64,000 nucleotides of DNA, taken from NCBI RefSeq assembly GCF_030696885.1, contig NZ_JAUYRI010000005.1:186001-250000 (forward strand), in the 5' to 3' direction. Source of the DNA: Thiobacillus sp. (GTDB lineage Bacteria > Pseudomonadota > Gammaproteobacteria > Burkholderiales > Thiobacillaceae). This document shows, one piece after another, positions 20,318 through 33,891 of this stretch. The position numbers were made by a program, and so were the translations under genes. The notes beneath the pieces were generated by a model. It did no database searches, was not told the origin of the DNA, and saw only the letters and a program-made list of their open reading frames with translations. The first letter of the stretch is position 1; each line of letters starts with the position of its first letter.

Positions 20318-21982
20318 ATGAGTCTGGATTGGGTCGGTTCGGACGATGCGTCGATTGATTACAGTGCGCTGCGCGCGCTGGTGGTGGAGGATTACCCCGG
20401 CATGCGCAACGCGCTGCGTCTGACCTTGTCCAACTTCGGCATCACCAAGGTTCAACTCGTCTCCAACGCGTCGGAGGCCATTTATCACGTCAAGCAGAAG
20501 TCCTACGACTTCATCCTGTGCGATTTCAATCTGGGTGACGGCCGTGACGGGCAGCAGTTGCTGGAGGAGTTGCGTCACGGCAACCTGATTTCCATCGAGA
20601 CGGTCTTCATCATGGTGACGGCCGAGTCCTATTACGAGAAAGTGGTTGCGACGGCCGAGCTGGCGCCGGATGACTACATGATCAAGCCGTTCAGTCCGGA
20701 ACTCCTGCGCAGCCGGCTCGAAAGCATCCTGCTGAAAAAATGGGCCTTTCGCGACGCCTACCGGCATTTCATGACCGGCGAACTGGAAGACGCCATCGTG
20801 GCCTGCGACCAGCTGATCCGGGGCAAGCCAAAGCATCTGGTGGACGCCTTGCGTTTCAAGGGAGAACTGCTGGTCGCGCTCGGCCGCTTCGAAGAAGCGG
20901 AGACCTTGTACCAGCAGGTGATTTCGATGCGTGCGGTGCCGTGGGCACGCCTGGGACTGGCCCGCTCCCTGCATCAGCAGAACAAGGACGAGGCCGCCGA
21001 GGAGGTTCTTCGCGACGTCATGGAGCAGGCGCCCGAGATGGTCGCCGCCTACGATCTGCTTTCCGATGTGTGCCTGGCCAAGAAGGATGCGCCGGCAGCC
21101 CAGCAGGCGCTCGAGAGAGGCGTTGCCATTTCTGCCCGCACGGTGCGCCGGCAACAGCGCCTGGGCGAAATCGCCCAGAACAATGGCGACCTCGATACGG
21201 CGCGCGCAGCGTTTTCCAATGTGCTGGAAAAAGGCCTGCATTCCGTCTTCGTCACGCCCAGCGATTTCGGCAACCTGTGCCGGGTGCAGCTCGAGCAGGG
21301 CGATCTGCAGGGCGTCGCAAAAACCCTGAAGGACAACAAGAACATTCTGCAGGGCAGCCCGGAAGGGCAACTGGTGGCGGCGGTTGCCCAGGGCATGGCG
21401 CACGTCAAGGCCGGCAATCTGGAGGCGGCGGCGAAATCGGTGGAGGCGGCCGCCGCGCTGCGTGCCAGCGGTACGCACGGCGATCCTGCCCTGATGCTGG
21501 ATCTGGCGGGTACCTGTATGGTCAGCGGCCGCCTCGAGGAGGCCGACAGCATCGTGGCCGAGGTGGCGCGCAATGCACACGACAGCGAGTCGCTGCTGGC
21601 CAAGGCCCGCAAGCTCTACGATGAATCCGGACGCACCGAGGCCGGCGCTTCCGTGCTTTCGAAGGCGACCTCCGACGTGCGCAAGCTCAACAACGAAGGC
21701 GTGGTGCTGGCCCAGCGGGGCGACTTCAAGTCGGCGGTCGAGAAGCTGCTGACGGCGTGTAGCGAAGCACCCCATAACCCGCGCATCATGATGAACGCCG
21801 TCTGGGTCATCCTCAAATTCATCGACCAGGCCGGCATGGACGAAAAGCTGATCGCGTCAGCCAGGCACCATCTGAATGAAGCAGAACGCCAGGCGCCGGG
21901 CCACACGCGGATTGCGGGCCTGCGGCTGCACCTGAAAGAGGTGGAAAACCGTTTTGGCATCCAGCGAAAGGGCGCCGCGTGA
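20318..21982 (+). CDS. Response regulator with CheY receiver and TPR-rich output
   Basis: The 554-aa protein starts with a complete receiver domain (residues about 18-135): acidic pair E24/D25, phosphoacceptor D69 in LCDFNLGDG, T101 and K123 in MIKPF. The rest (about 140-540) is helical with TPR-like repeats (ALGRFEEAETLYQQV, NGDLDTARAAFSNVL, SGRLEEADSIV), a protein-binding output rather than DNA binding. The ATG at 20318 was chosen for its upstream GGGGTG; ATG 20300 is also possible. It overlaps the next gene, a small histidine kinase, by 4 bp, so the pair is probably a phosphorelay unit. The target is unknown. Confidence 0.85.
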   Translation: MSLDWVGSDDASIDYSALRALVVEDYPGMRNALRLTLSNFGITKVQLVSNASEAIYHVKQKSYDFILCDFNLGDGRDGQQLLEELRHGNLISIETVFIMVTAESYYEKVVATAELAPDDYMIKPFSPELLRSRLESILLKKWAFRDAYRHFMTGELEDAIVACDQLIRGKPKHLVDALRFKGELLVALGRFEEAETLYQQVISMRAVPWARLGLARSLHQQNKDEAAEEVLRDVMEQAPEMVAAYDLLSDVCLAKKDAPAAQQALERGVAISARTVRRQQRLGEIAQNNGDLDTARAAFSNVLEKGLHSVFVTPSDFGNLCRVQLEQGDLQGVAKTLKDNKNILQGSPEGQLVAAVAQGMAHVKAGNLEAAAKSVEAAAALRASGTHGDPALMLDLAGTCMVSGRLEEADSIVAEVARNAHDSESLLAKARKLYDESGRTEAGASVLSKATSDVRKLNNEGVVLAQRGDFKSAVEKLLTACSEAPHNPRIMMNAVWVILKFIDQAGMDEKLIASARHHLNEAERQAPGHTRIAGLRLHLKEVENRFGIQRKGAA

Positions 21983-22632
21983 CATTCAATCACACCGATC
22001 TGTATGCCGCGCTGATCCACGAACTGAAGAACGATCTCGGCCTGCTTTCGATCACGCTCGACAGCATTGCGCCGCAGGGCGAGGCGACGCACGATGCTGC
22101 AGTCGATTCGGCGCGGCTGCTGTGTCAGGGGGTGGTCGACCGCCTGCAGCAGGCGCTGCGGGTCTACAAAGCGATCGACCAGCCGATCCGCCCGTCGATC
22201 GATGCCTGGTCGCCACACGATGCGGTGCATGAAATCCGCGACCGGGCGGCGTCGCTCTCGCGCGGCCGCATCCGGGTCGAGGCCATGCTGTCACCGGAGG
22301 TGCCGGAAATCTGGTTCTTCGACCGCGACCTGGTTGAAATGGCCCTGATCAACGCCATTCACAATTCCCTGGCCTATGCGCGATCGAGTCTGCGCATCGA
22401 GGCAAGCATGCTGGAAGGCGCTCTTGCGCTGACCGTGCGCGATGACTCGCCGGGCTATCCGGCACATATCCTGGCCGGCGCAGCTACGGATTCAAGCGGC
22501 CACACCCGGCAGACCGGCCTCGGCCTGCAGTTTTCCAGACTGATCGCAGAGAGTCACGACAATCGGGGGCGTCGGGGCGAACTGCGTCTTCACAACGATC
22601 AGGGCGCAGTGTTCTGCCTGCTGCTGCCCTGA
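21979..22632 (+). CDS. Small histidine kinase without a sensor domain
   Basis: The 217-aa soluble protein has an H-box-like HELKND at residue 14, an N box (NAIHNSLAYA at 125-134), a DDSPGYP box near 155 and a TGLGLQFSRLIAE G box. It is therefore a minimal dimerisation plus ATPase module with no membrane or sensory segment. It starts at a GTG inside the stop of the receiver-TPR gene, implying co-translation. It may phosphorylate that protein, receiving its input through another protein. Convergent with xfp. Confidence 0.8.
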   Translation: MTFNHTDLYAALIHELKNDLGLLSITLDSIAPQGEATHDAAVDSARLLCQGVVDRLQQALRVYKAIDQPIRPSIDAWSPHDAVHEIRDRAASLSRGRIRVEAMLSPEVPEIWFFDRDLVEMALINAIHNSLAYARSSLRIEASMLEGALALTVRDDSPGYPAHILAGAATDSSGHTRQTGLGLQFSRLIAESHDNRGRRGELRLHNDQGAVFCLLLP

Positions 22633-22663
22633 CGCGGCGCTTCATGCTGCCTGGACCCCTGCG

Positions 22664-25045
22664 CTAATACGGCCACACCCAGGCGTCCGCCTCCGGCTGA
22701 TCGACCCCGTGCTCGTGCGCGTAGTCGCGGCAATCGATCTGCATGTCGCGCAGCTTCTGCTTGACGTGGGCACCGGCCACGCACAGCTCGGGCACGCGGT
22801 TGATCACGTCGATGGCGAGGCTGAAGCGGTCGATTTCGTTCTCGATCGCCAGTTCCAGCGGCGTGTTGATGCTGCCCTTTTCCTTGTAGCCGCGCACGTG
22901 CATGTTGTCGTGGTTGGTGCGGCGGTAGGCCAGCCGGTGGATCAGCCAGGGATAGCCGTGGAAGTTGAAGATCACCGGCTTGTCGAGCGTGAACAGGCTG
23001 TCGAAATCGCGATCCGACAGGCCGTGCGGGTGTTCGCCGGCCGGCACCAGCGTGTAGAGATCGACCACGTTGATGAAGCGCACTTTCAGATCGGGGAAGT
23101 GCTCGCGCAAGAGCACCGTCGCGGCCAGCGCTTCCTTAGTGGGGATGTCGCCGGCGCTGGCCATCACCACGTCGGGCTCCGATCCGGCGTCGTTGCTCGC
23201 CCATTCCCAGATGCCGATGCCCTTGGTGCAGTGCTTGATGGCCGCCTCCATGTCCAGGTACTGCAGGTGCTTCTGTTTGTCGCAGACGATCACGTTGATC
23301 AGATTGGTGCTTTCCAGGCACCTGGCGGAGATCGCCAGCAGTGTGTTGACGTCGGGTGGCAGGTAGATGCGCGTCACCGCAGGACTCTTGTTCACCACCA
23401 GATCGAGAAAGCCCGGATCCTGGTGAGTGAAGCCATTGTGGTCCTGGCGCCAGACGGTCGAGGTGATCAACAGGTTGAGCGAAGCCACCGGCGCCCGCCA
23501 CGGCACCTCCTTGCACATCGCCAGCCATTTGGCGTGCTGGTTGAACATCGAGTCGATGACATGGACGAAGGCTTCGTAGGTAGAGAAAAAGCCGTGCCGG
23601 CCGGTCAGCAGATAGCCTTCCAGCCAGCCCTCCAGTGTGTGTTCGGACAGCATTTCCATCACCCGTCCATCGGGTGACAGTTCGCTGCCGCCGGCGTCTT
23701 CGGGATAGATATCGGCGAGCCAGGTTTTCTTGGTGACCTCGTAGAGGTTATCGAGCTTGTTCGACGCATTCTCGTCCGGGCCGAACACGCGAAAGTTGTC
23801 CATGTTCTGTGCCATCACGTCGCGCAGCAGTTTGCCGAGCGGGCGCGTGTTTTCTGCCGTCTCCTTGCCGGGGCCGGGCACGTCGGCAGCGTAGGCGCGA
23901 AAATCCGGCATTCGCAGCGGGCGCCGCAACAGGCCGCCATTGGCATGGGGATTCGCGCTCATGCGGCGGTTGCCGGTGGGCGCCAGCGCACGCAGTTCCG
24001 GGCGCAGGCGGCCGGCCTCGTCGAACAGCGCGTGTGGGTCATAGCTGCGCAGCCAGGTTTCCAGCTGTTGCAGGTGGGCCGGGTCGCTGCGTACGCCGGC
24101 CAGCGGCACCTGGTGCGCACGCCAGAAGCCTTCGACTTTCTTGCCGTCGACCTCGGCCGGGCCGGTCCAGCCCTTGGGCGAACGCAGCACGATCATCGGC
24201 CAGCGCGGCCGCCCGGGTACGCCGGTTCGCCGTGCTTCGCCCTGGATGCGGTGAATCTCCAGCACACATTGCTCCATCGTCACCGCCATCTCGGCATGCA
24301 TGGTCATCGGGTCCGAGCCTTCGACGAAATAGGGCGTCCAGCCGTAGCCCTTGAACAGGTTTTCCAGTTCCTCGTGCGAAATGCGCGCCAAGATCGTCGG
24401 GTTGTGGATCTTGTAGCCGTTGAGATGCAAGATGGGCAGCACGGCGCCATCGCGGATCGGATTGAGGAATTTGTTGGAATGCCATGCGGTGGCGAGCGGC
24501 CCGGTTTCGGCCTCGCCGTCGCCCACCATCACGGCCACCAGCAGGTTCGGGTTGTCGAACGCGGCGCCGAAAGCATGCGAGACGCTGTAGCCGAGCTCGC
24601 CGCCTTCGTGGATCGAACCGGGGGTTTCCGGCGTGCAGTGGCTGCCGATGCCGCCGGGGAAGGAGAATTCTTTGAAGAAGCGGCGCATGCCGGCGTCGTC
24701 TTCGCTCTTGATGGGATAGACCTCGCTGTAGGTCCCTTCAAGGTACGCCGGCGCCAGCACGCCGGGCGCGCCGTGGCCGGGGCCGGCGAGGAACATGGCG
24801 TCGAGCTCATACTGCAGGATCAGCCGGTTGAGGTGGACCCAGGTGAAGCTCAGGCCCGGGCTGGCGCCCCAGTGGCCGAGCAGGCGGCGCTTGATGTGCT
24901 CGACCTGCAGCGGCTCCCGCAGCAGGGGGTTGTCGCGCAGATAAATCATGCCGGCCGCAAGGTAGTTGCAGGCGCGCCAGTAGGCGTCGATCTTTTCCAG
25001 CGTTTCGGCAGAGGGTGGGGGGGGAATCGGGGTCGGTGCGTTCAT
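22664..25045 (-). CDS. xfp: Xylulose-5-phosphate/fructose-6-phosphate phosphoketolase
   Basis: Thiamine-diphosphate enzyme that splits xylulose 5-phosphate or fructose 6-phosphate with phosphate to give acetyl phosphate and a C3 or C4 sugar phosphate. The 793-aa length is typical. Visible blocks include [40 protein letters not shown], the ThDP-binding [20 protein letters not shown] and [14 protein letters not shown]. It overlaps the upstream 1177-aa gene by 4 bp. Acetate kinase (ackA at 32238), on the same strand further upstream, could convert its acetyl phosphate to acetate and ATP. Confidence 0.97.
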   Translation of the reverse strand: MNAPTPIPPPPSAETLEKIDAYWRACNYLAAGMIYLRDNPLLREPLQVEHIKRRLLGHWGASPGLSFTWVHLNRLILQYELDAMFLAGPGHGAPGVLAPAYLEGTYSEVYPIKSEDDAGMRRFFKEFSFPGGIGSHCTPETPGSIHEGGELGYSVSHAFGAAFDNPNLLVAVMVGDGEAETGPLATAWHSNKFLNPIRDGAVLPILHLNGYKIHNPTILARISHEELENLFKGYGWTPYFVEGSDPMTMHAEMAVTMEQCVLEIHRIQGEARRTGVPGRPRWPMIVLRSPKGWTGPAEVDGKKVEGFWRAHQVPLAGVRSDPAHLQQLETWLRSYDPHALFDEAGRLRPELRALAPTGNRRMSANPHANGGLLRRPLRMPDFRAYAADVPGPGKETAENTRPLGKLLRDVMAQNMDNFRVFGPDENASNKLDNLYEVTKKTWLADIYPEDAGGSELSPDGRVMEMLSEHTLEGWLEGYLLTGRHGFFSTYEAFVHVIDSMFNQHAKWLAMCKEVPWRAPVASLNLLITSTVWRQDHNGFTHQDPGFLDLVVNKSPAVTRIYLPPDVNTLLAISARCLESTNLINVIVCDKQKHLQYLDMEAAIKHCTKGIGIWEWASNDAGSEPDVVMASAGDIPTKEALAATVLLREHFPDLKVRFINVVDLYTLVPAGEHPHGLSDRDFDSLFTLDKPVIFNFHGYPWLIHRLAYRRTNHDNMHVRGYKEKGSINTPLELAIENEIDRFSLAIDVINRVPELCVAGAHVKQKLRDMQIDCRDYAHEHGVDQPEADAWVWPY

Positions 25046-28000
25046 GGCTGGAGACTCTCAAGAGGGGTGCTGCCATGATGCGCAGACACCGTTACAAACA
25101 GTCGATCGCCGGCGTCGAGGGGTCCGTTCGCGGGCGGCGCGAGCGGATCGGCGCCGAGCGTGCCGATGAATTCACGCCAGGACTCGGGATCGGCCAAGGC
25201 GTCGAGTCTGGCTCGGGCATAGGCGAAACGGGCGTCGAGGTCGAGGCGGCGCGCTTCATCCACGTTACGACGGTTTTCCCGGAAATGCGAGAGTTCGTTG
25301 AGCTTACGTGTCCACAGCGCGAGGTCACGTTCGCGCTTGACCTGCAGGCGCTGCCAATACCAGCTCGATTCAAGCAGGGTTTTACGCGTGAACAGGGCAC
25401 GTATCTCTAGTGAGTGCACGTCCAGGCCGTGATAGTTCCCGAACGCCATGATGGCGAGCAGCGCCTGCAGCGGCGGACAGGCCTCGGCGATGCTGCCGTC
25501 CTCGAAGTAGCGTCGCGCCACCCGCTCCTGCGCCTCGACGATGTTGTGAACGCCGTCCGCGAAGTCGGCCAGGTTCTGGGTCTCCGGTTTGAGGATGGCC
25601 TCGGTGAAGACCGCGCGTGGGTTGTCGAAAATCTTGCCCATGAAGTGGGCGACGAAGCGTTCGGTGATGCGGTAGCCAAGCCGGCTCGCCGGCACGCGCT
25701 GGCCCTCGAAATCAAAATCGTCGAGCGCTTCCAGGTAGCCATGCTCGATCAGCCAGGCGGCTCGGCGCTGCTCCGGATGCAGCCGCGCCCAGATTTCCGG
25801 CACCAAGAGGCTGATGTCGTGGTCCACGCGCACCTGGGGGCCGACGTGGCCCGCCGAGGTGGAAAAGCCGTCATGCCCGGTGAGAATCATCGACACCAGC
25901 GCGTTGTTGAGGTCGGCCGTGGGCCGCAGCGCGTTGAACGGCCCCTTGGTGAGCGCGCCTTCCGAGCCCGCACCGGTGGTGGAAGGTGATTTGCCGGTCA
26001 GGGAACAGATGTAGTCCATGAACAGTTCCGGCAAATCCTGGTAGTGGAGCGGGTTGTACACCGCCAGAGAGCGGATCCCCGCCTCGGGCGGGTTGTTGCG
26101 GCGTCCGGACAACACCGCGTCGACGCTGACGCACACCGGCGCATCGGCGGGCAGCTTGCGGTGGAAGCGCATGCCCATCTCCGCCGCGTATTTGCGCATC
26201 GGATTGACGAGGTCGGGCCGCAATTGCAGATAGCGCGGATTCTTCGACGGCTTGCCGTCGACCATCCGCGGCCGCGCCGAGGACACCGCGATCTGTCCGG
26301 CACGCGCGGCGTGCTGCAGCAACTCGCGCATCGGCGGCGTGTAGGCATGCAGCCGCATGACGTTGTCGACCTCTGTCGCGAGCGCTGCTCCGCCAAGCGG
26401 CTCGAAATTGGCGATGAAATTGCCAGGCAGCGCCATGTCGATTTCGGTCTGCTTGTCGTAGCCCGGCGTGACGGCATCGTCCGGGCGCTGGAACAATCGA
26501 CGCTCGCAGTTGTAGGTGAGCTTCACGCTGCAAGCCGGGTCCAGTCCCGGCTTGCAGCCGCTGAGCATCGCTACAGGCGCGACCACCGAGGCGGTGATGT
26601 CGTCCTCCATCTGAACTTTCTCGGCAGGAATGAAATCCTGGCGCAGCTTGAAGGTACGCCACTGTCCCTCGGCATCGAAGCCTACCCGCAGATAGCTGGC
26701 GATGATGCGCCGTCCGAACATCTTAAGCTCGTGGCCCGGCGCGCCGTCCACCACGTCGACCGCGAGCTGTTCGTCCCAGCGCTCGCCCCACTCCGGACGA
26801 TGGAAGCGCTTGATCAGGAACACCAGTGCCAGGATGCGCGGCGGAATGCTGTCGAGCCAGGCGTTGTAGGTGTCGGTGTGGCTGGGCGAAGGCGTCAGCA
26901 GCTTGATCACGGAGCCGAGGCTGCGCTCCATGCTCAGGGGATTGCGCGACGGGTCGCGGTCCTCGTGCTCGAAGCCGGGGCGGAAACGCGTGCTGTAGTC
27001 GTGCTCGAAAATCTGCCGCACCCAGGCCAGGTCCCGTTCCAGATCGTCGATGAACAGCGGGCCGTAGATCACCGCATCCTCGAGCGACTTGGAAATTTCC
27101 GACTTGCCGCCGCCGGAAACGGTGCAGGGCTTGTGGCAGAAGGTGCCCTCGGGCTCGATGCCGATCAGCCGCCACGAAGGCGCCCCCGGGTGCGGGCGCA
27201 TCTCGACCTTGTAGCCGTTGGGCTGCATGTAGAGCTTGTCCGGCATCAGGCGGATCTGGTGGGTCCGGCCATCGTGCTCCCAGGTGATGCTCTGCGCGTT
27301 GAGGTCGAAGCGCACCGCCTGCGGCACATAGACGATGTCCGGATAGTTCACGTCGAGCGCATGGCCTCCGGGCATCAGGCGCATGAACGGGCCGTAGCGC
27401 GCCACCATGTCCTGGAACGAATAGCCCGGCTCGCGCGTGCTGCTGTCGACGCCGTATTCCTCGCCATGGTTGCGGCACTGGAACAGCAGCGCGCCGCCGG
27501 CGTGCTCCTCCTCGGACAGTCCATAGAGGTTGGCGGCGAAGCTGATCTGGGTTTTGACTTCCTTCTTGCAGTAGCCGAAATAATTGTCGGCCAGGATCGT
27601 GACCATCACGCCGCTGGCATCGCGCGCGGTGAGCTTGAACGCCTGCCCCTCGTTGTAACGCTCGTCGGGCGATTTCCAGCACATGCCTTCGCGCCGCTGG
27701 CGTTCGTTCGCCTCATCCCAGTGCGGCAGGCCGAGTTCGCGCTTGGTCAACGTGACCAGGTGCGGGGCCAGCACCACGCAACCGCTGTGGCCGCTCCAGT
27801 TTTCCATATCCAGGCTGGCGTCGTGTTCCGGCAGATAGGGGTTGCCGCCGTTGCCGAAGATGCTCTCGACGAAATCCAGGTTGCTGACCAGGTTGCCGGG
27901 GGCGAAGAAACGGATCTCCATGCTCTTCTGTGGTGCCACGCCGGGAATCTCCGGACAGATCACCGGGCGCATCAGCAGGGAAACGAACATGCGCGCGGGG

Positions 28001-28575
28001 TTGGGCTGATTCACCGTGTATGGCAGCGTGAGCAGCGTATCGGGCGGGTTGAACGCATGCGCGAGCATGCGTGCGAACACTTCGCGTGGCACCGCCTTCT
28101 TGTCGCCGGGAATCGGCAATCCGCCCTCGCTGACATGGAACAGGCCCTGGGTGGTGCGGCGGTCGCTGGCCGGGTTGTGCAACACGCCCTGGGCCACGCG
28201 GTAACTCGACACGATGTCCGAGTTGAAGACATCCGCATCGACCGGCAGCGACAGCTCGCGCGCCAGCCCCTCATGGTCGAGGATGAAGGTCTGCCCCGGC
28301 AGTTGCGGCACCGCCTCCACGCCTTCGAGGTAGCGTTCGAGAAAGTCCTGGATGCGGCGGTCGGGCGGACTCAGATACCCCGACAGCAGCCAGTTTTTGG
28401 CGCGGTAGGCCATGAGCAGGTCGTGCGCCACGTCCATGAATTCGTCGCTGTCCTGTCCGCGCACTGGAATCTCGCCGGAGGAGGCGAGCTTGAGGTTGAT
28501 GTACAGACGCAGGTTGTCCTGCTCGCGCTGCGCATCCGGTGTCGGGTCAAGGCGAAATTCGTTGAGTCGGTTCAT
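25042..28575 (-). CDS. 1177-aa conserved protein, possibly PPi-type PEP carboxykinase
   Basis: A large, apparently soluble protein of 1177 aa. I tentatively place it with the pyrophosphate-dependent PEP carboxykinases (EC 4.1.1.38) known from Entamoeba and propionibacteria, which are of similar size and unlike ATP/GTP enzymes. What is visible: a glycine-rich phosphate-loop-like [14 protein letters not shown] (about 484-497), several conserved-looking blocks ([46 protein letters not shown]), and no signal peptide or membrane helix. It is translationally coupled to xfp and downstream of glgP, so a job in central carbon metabolism is likely. The enzyme name is recalled from family size and motif style and not proven; treat it as a hypothesis. 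Confidence 0.5.
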   Translation of the reverse strand: MNRLNEFRLDPTPDAQREQDNLRLYINLKLASSGEIPVRGQDSDEFMDVAHDLLMAYRAKNWLLSGYLSPPDRRIQDFLERYLEGVEAVPQLPGQTFILDHEGLARELSLPVDADVFNSDIVSSYRVAQGVLHNPASDRRTTQGLFHVSEGGLPIPGDKKAVPREVFARMLAHAFNPPDTLLTLPYTVNQPNPARMFVSLLMRPVICPEIPGVAPQKSMEIRFFAPGNLVSNLDFVESIFGNGGNPYLPEHDASLDMENWSGHSGCVVLAPHLVTLTKRELGLPHWDEANERQRREGMCWKSPDERYNEGQAFKLTARDASGVMVTILADNYFGYCKKEVKTQISFAANLYGLSEEEHAGGALLFQCRNHGEEYGVDSSTREPGYSFQDMVARYGPFMRLMPGGHALDVNYPDIVYVPQAVRFDLNAQSITWEHDGRTHQIRLMPDKLYMQPNGYKVEMRPHPGAPSWRLIGIEPEGTFCHKPCTVSGGGKSEISKSLEDAVIYGPLFIDDLERDLAWVRQIFEHDYSTRFRPGFEHEDRDPSRNPLSMERSLGSVIKLLTPSPSHTDTYNAWLDSIPPRILALVFLIKRFHRPEWGERWDEQLAVDVVDGAPGHELKMFGRRIIASYLRVGFDAEGQWRTFKLRQDFIPAEKVQMEDDITASVVAPVAMLSGCKPGLDPACSVKLTYNCERRLFQRPDDAVTPGYDKQTEIDMALPGNFIANFEPLGGAALATEVDNVMRLHAYTPPMRELLQHAARAGQIAVSSARPRMVDGKPSKNPRYLQLRPDLVNPMRKYAAEMGMRFHRKLPADAPVCVSVDAVLSGRRNNPPEAGIRSLAVYNPLHYQDLPELFMDYICSLTGKSPSTTGAGSEGALTKGPFNALRPTADLNNALVSMILTGHDGFSTSAGHVGPQVRVDHDISLLVPEIWARLHPEQRRAAWLIEHGYLEALDDFDFEGQRVPASRLGYRITERFVAHFMGKIFDNPRAVFTEAILKPETQNLADFADGVHNIVEAQERVARRYFEDGSIAEACPPLQALLAIMAFGNYHGLDVHSLEIRALFTRKTLLESSWYWQRLQVKRERDLALWTRKLNELSHFRENRRNVDEARRLDLDARFAYARARLDALADPESWREFIGTLGADPLAPPANGPLDAGDRLFVTVSAHHGSTPLESLQP

Positions 28576-28679
28576 GGCAGCGTCCTATCGGTTGGTGCAT
28601 CACTTGGCCGGTGAGCCCGGCATCGCTGCATGGCTGTCCCGTAAACGCCGGCAGCATTGAGTCATGGAAACCTGCGTGC

Positions 28680-31205
<2,526 letters not shown>

Positions 31206-31478
31206 GGTGTCGCTATCCGTTAGGGAGTCCAACCTTATTCAGCAAACTGGATGCCAACTCCAAAAATCAGAATTTTCCCGTTCAAACCCTCTATCCACTG
31301 CGGCCTCGTCTTTACGGGCACGTCACTCACCCGACAGACCGCACCATGGCGAGGCAAAGCCGCACCAGTCTGTTGCACCGTTTTTATGCGATGTGCCGCA
31401 GCCCTTGCGGAAACGCGGGTGAGAACTGGCCTGGCTTTTGCATCTCGAGTGTCAAGGAACAACCCGGCAAGGAAAATC

Positions 31479-32195
31479 ATGCTCAAACAGGTATTGCTGC
31501 GCCATGGCGAAAGTCAGTGGAACCGGGAAAACCGGTTTACCGGGTGGACCGATGTCGATCTGTCCGATACGGGACGCATGGAGGCTGCGAAAGCGGGTCG
31601 CCAGCTGCGGGATCATGGCATCGTGTTCGATGGCGCCTACGTCTCCGTCCTGCAGCGGGCGATTCGCACCCTGTGGCTGTTGAAGGAAGCCATGGACCAG
31701 GTCTGGATGCAGGAAGTGAAGGACTGGCGCCTCAACGAACGGCACTATGGTTCACTGCAGGGGCTGAACAAGACCGAAATTGCCGAACATTATGGTGAAG
31801 CGCAGGTCCATCTGTGGCGACGCAGCTTCGATGTCAGGCCGCCGGCGCTCCATGCCTCCGATCCGCGCCACCCCCGTTTTGACCTACGTTACCGCAGCCT
31901 GCCTGCCGGGCGTCTGCCGACCGGCGAGTCGCTCGACGACACGCTGCTGCGCGTGCTGGAACTCTGGTACGAGTCCATCCTGCCCGACATGCAGGCCGGC
32001 AAAACCCTGCTGATTGCCGCCCATGGCAACAGCCTGCGCGCGCTCGTCAAGCATCTAGATGCCCTGTCCGTCGCCGAAATCGAGGCGCTGACCATTCCCA
32101 CCGGCGTGCCGCTGGTTTACGAATTCGACGATGAACTCCGCGTCCTGGCCCGCTACTATCTGTCCGAGGAAGCCGGTCAGCGCGAGGCAGCCTGA
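31479..32195 (+). CDS. gpmA: 2,3-bisphosphoglycerate-dependent phosphoglycerate mutase
   Basis: Interconverts 3- and 2-phosphoglycerate. The 238-aa product has the catalytic histidine motif VLLRHGESQWN, NRFTGWTDVDLS, NERHYGSLQGLNK and the second histidine in LLIAAHGNSLRALVK. The start ATG at 31479 has a clear AAGGA ribosome site. Upstream in-frame codons are not conserved and were left out. It is transcribed away from glgP and converges on ackA. Confidence 0.96.
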   Translation: MLKQVLLRHGESQWNRENRFTGWTDVDLSDTGRMEAAKAGRQLRDHGIVFDGAYVSVLQRAIRTLWLLKEAMDQVWMQEVKDWRLNERHYGSLQGLNKTEIAEHYGEAQVHLWRRSFDVRPPALHASDPRHPRFDLRYRSLPAGRLPTGESLDDTLLRVLELWYESILPDMQAGKTLLIAAHGNSLRALVKHLDALSVAEIEALTIPTGVPLVYEFDDELRVLARYYLSEEAGQREAA

Positions 32196-32237
32196 TCGCA
32201 TTGTTCCAGCGACTGCCCGAACCACGCTCCTGTTCGT

Positions 32238-33428
32238 CTACGTGGGGCGTTCATCCGCCGTCAGCGCCCAGGCGTGGCGAGCGATCACGTATTCCTCATT
32301 GGTGGGAATGACCCAGACCGAGATGCGGCTGTGCGGAGGGCTAATACAGGGTCCGTGGCGATGGTTCGCGGCGTCGTCCAGTTCCAGGCCAAGCCAGGCC
32401 AAGCGACGGCAAATCGCCGCACGGACCGAAGCGGCGTGCTCGCCGATGCCGGCGGTGAACACCAGCGCATCGAGACCGTCCAGCGCGACGGCATGGCTGG
32501 CGATGGCCTGGCTGGTCCGGTAGGCGAACAGGTCGAGCGCCTCGGCTGCATGGGGATCGTCGCTGGCCTGCAACACGCGCACATCGCCGCTGATGCCGGA
32601 CAGGCCCAGCAGACCGCTGCGGTGGTGCAAAAGATCGTCAAGCTGATCCAGGCTCATGCCTTCCTCGCGCAGCAGGTAGAGCAGCACGCCGGGATCGAGC
32701 GCGCCGCAGCGGCTGGCCATCGGGATGCCGTCGAGCGGCGTGAAGCCCATCGAGGTTTCCACGCTGCGTCCGTGCTGCATCGCGCACAGGCTGGCACCGT
32801 TGCCCAGATGCGCGACCACCACCCGGCCGGCTGCAGCATCGCCCAGGTAATCCGGCATCACGGCGGCAATATGTTCGTACGACAGTCCATGGAAGCCGTA
32901 GCGGCGGATGCCGCGTTCATCGAGTTCGCGCGGCAGCGCAAAGCGTCGGGCCCGCGGCGGCAGGGTGTGATGGAACGCGGTATCGAAGCAGGCAACCTGC
33001 GGCAGGTCCGGCCGCAGCCGGGCCAGCGCGCGGATGCCTGCCAGGTTGTGCGGCTGGTGCAGCGGGCTGAGCGGAATCAATTTTTCCAGGTCGCTCAGTA
33101 CGACCGCATCGACCCGCACCGGATGGATGTAGTCGGCGCCGCCATGCACCACGCGATGCCCGGCGGCGGACAGGGACAGATCGGGGTGGCGGGTGTGCAG
33201 CCAGTCCAGCAGGTGCCGTAGCGCCTGTTCGTGGTCGGCTGCCGGCACGGCACGGTCGACCCGGTCTTCGGCATCGGCCGCGTGCAGCAGCCGAAACCGC
33301 GCCTCCCGTCCGATTTCCTCGATGACCCCGCGATATCGGATTTGCAGCGCATTCGCCGGGCCGGCCAGATAGATGGCAAATTTGAGGCTGGACGAGCCAG
33401 CGTTGAGGATCAGCAGGGCGGCGTTCAT
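32238..33428 (-). CDS. ackA: Acetate kinase
   Basis: Transfers phosphate between acetyl phosphate and ADP to make acetate and ATP. The 396-aa protein starts LILNAGSSSLKFAIY, the ASKHA phosphate-1 motif, and has GHRVVHGG, ACFDTAFHHTLP, YGFHGLSYEHIA, VAHLGNGASLCA and VFTAGIGEHAASVR. No phosphotransacetylase is next to it, so phosphoketolase at 22664 is the obvious acetyl phosphate source in this region. It is the last gene of a minus-strand run starting near 36.4 kb. Confidence 0.96.
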   Translation of the reverse strand: MNAALLILNAGSSSLKFAIYLAGPANALQIRYRGVIEEIGREARFRLLHAADAEDRVDRAVPAADHEQALRHLLDWLHTRHPDLSLSAAGHRVVHGGADYIHPVRVDAVVLSDLEKLIPLSPLHQPHNLAGIRALARLRPDLPQVACFDTAFHHTLPPRARRFALPRELDERGIRRYGFHGLSYEHIAAVMPDYLGDAAAGRVVVAHLGNGASLCAMQHGRSVETSMGFTPLDGIPMASRCGALDPGVLLYLLREEGMSLDQLDDLLHHRSGLLGLSGISGDVRVLQASDDPHAAEALDLFAYRTSQAIASHAVALDGLDALVFTAGIGEHAASVRAAICRRLAWLGLELDDAANHRHGPCISPPHSRISVWVIPTNEEYVIARHAWALTADERPT

Positions 33429-33501
33429 GGGCGTTCGATGTGGCGGGCAGGCCGGCGCACGCGGGCTGTGCGCGCCGCGGCGGCGCAGGCAGTCCGTCTG
33501 A

Positions 33502-33876
33502 CTACTCTTCCAGCAGTGCCACCGTGGTTTCGGCCGTGATCCTGTCGATGCATAACTGCACCATACAGTATTCGTTCAGTTCGTCGACCGGCGTCGGATC
33601 GTCCGCACAACTGCAGCCGGCGATCACGCCGGTGAAGAAAATCCCCGCCTTGATGCATATCTGGCCGGCATCTTCGTTCACGCTGATCAGCATAGCCTGG
33701 AAGGGCCGGTCGGTCACATAGCTGCTGGCGGCCAGCGCTTGCTGCAGCGGCAGGCTGCCGGCATCGATTTGCTCGATTTCCTGTTTCAGGACGGTTTCGA
33801 ACCGGGGTGTGTTCCAGGCGTTCAGGGTGTTGGGCAGTCGGATCATGGGCAGGGGGATGGCAATGCGGGCTTGCAT
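33502..33876 (-). CDS. Conserved hypothetical protein, 124 aa
   Basis: Small soluble protein of unknown function that resembles conserved hypotheticals in other beta- and gammaproteobacteria. Recognisable blocks are LPNTLNAWNTPRFETVLK, EIEQIDAGSLPLQQAL and GVIAGCSCADDPTPVDELNEYC. The C-terminal cysteines in CSCADD and EYC could bind metal. The ATG at 33876 has a GAGGAG ribosome site; M11 (33846) is a possible later start. Same strand and 73 bp before ackA. Confidence 0.75.
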   Translation of the reverse strand: MQARIAIPLPMIRLPNTLNAWNTPRFETVLKQEIEQIDAGSLPLQQALAASSYVTDRPFQAMLISVNEDAGQICIKAGIFFTGVIAGCSCADDPTPVDELNEYCMVQLCIDRITAETTVALLEE

Positions 33877-33891
33877 AGACTCCTCGGAGAA

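Noticed and set aside
26044-28614. Long plus-strand frame opposite the 1177-aa gene
   Set aside because: The minus-strand product has conserved-looking blocks and is coupled to xfp; the plus-strand translation is shadow-like.
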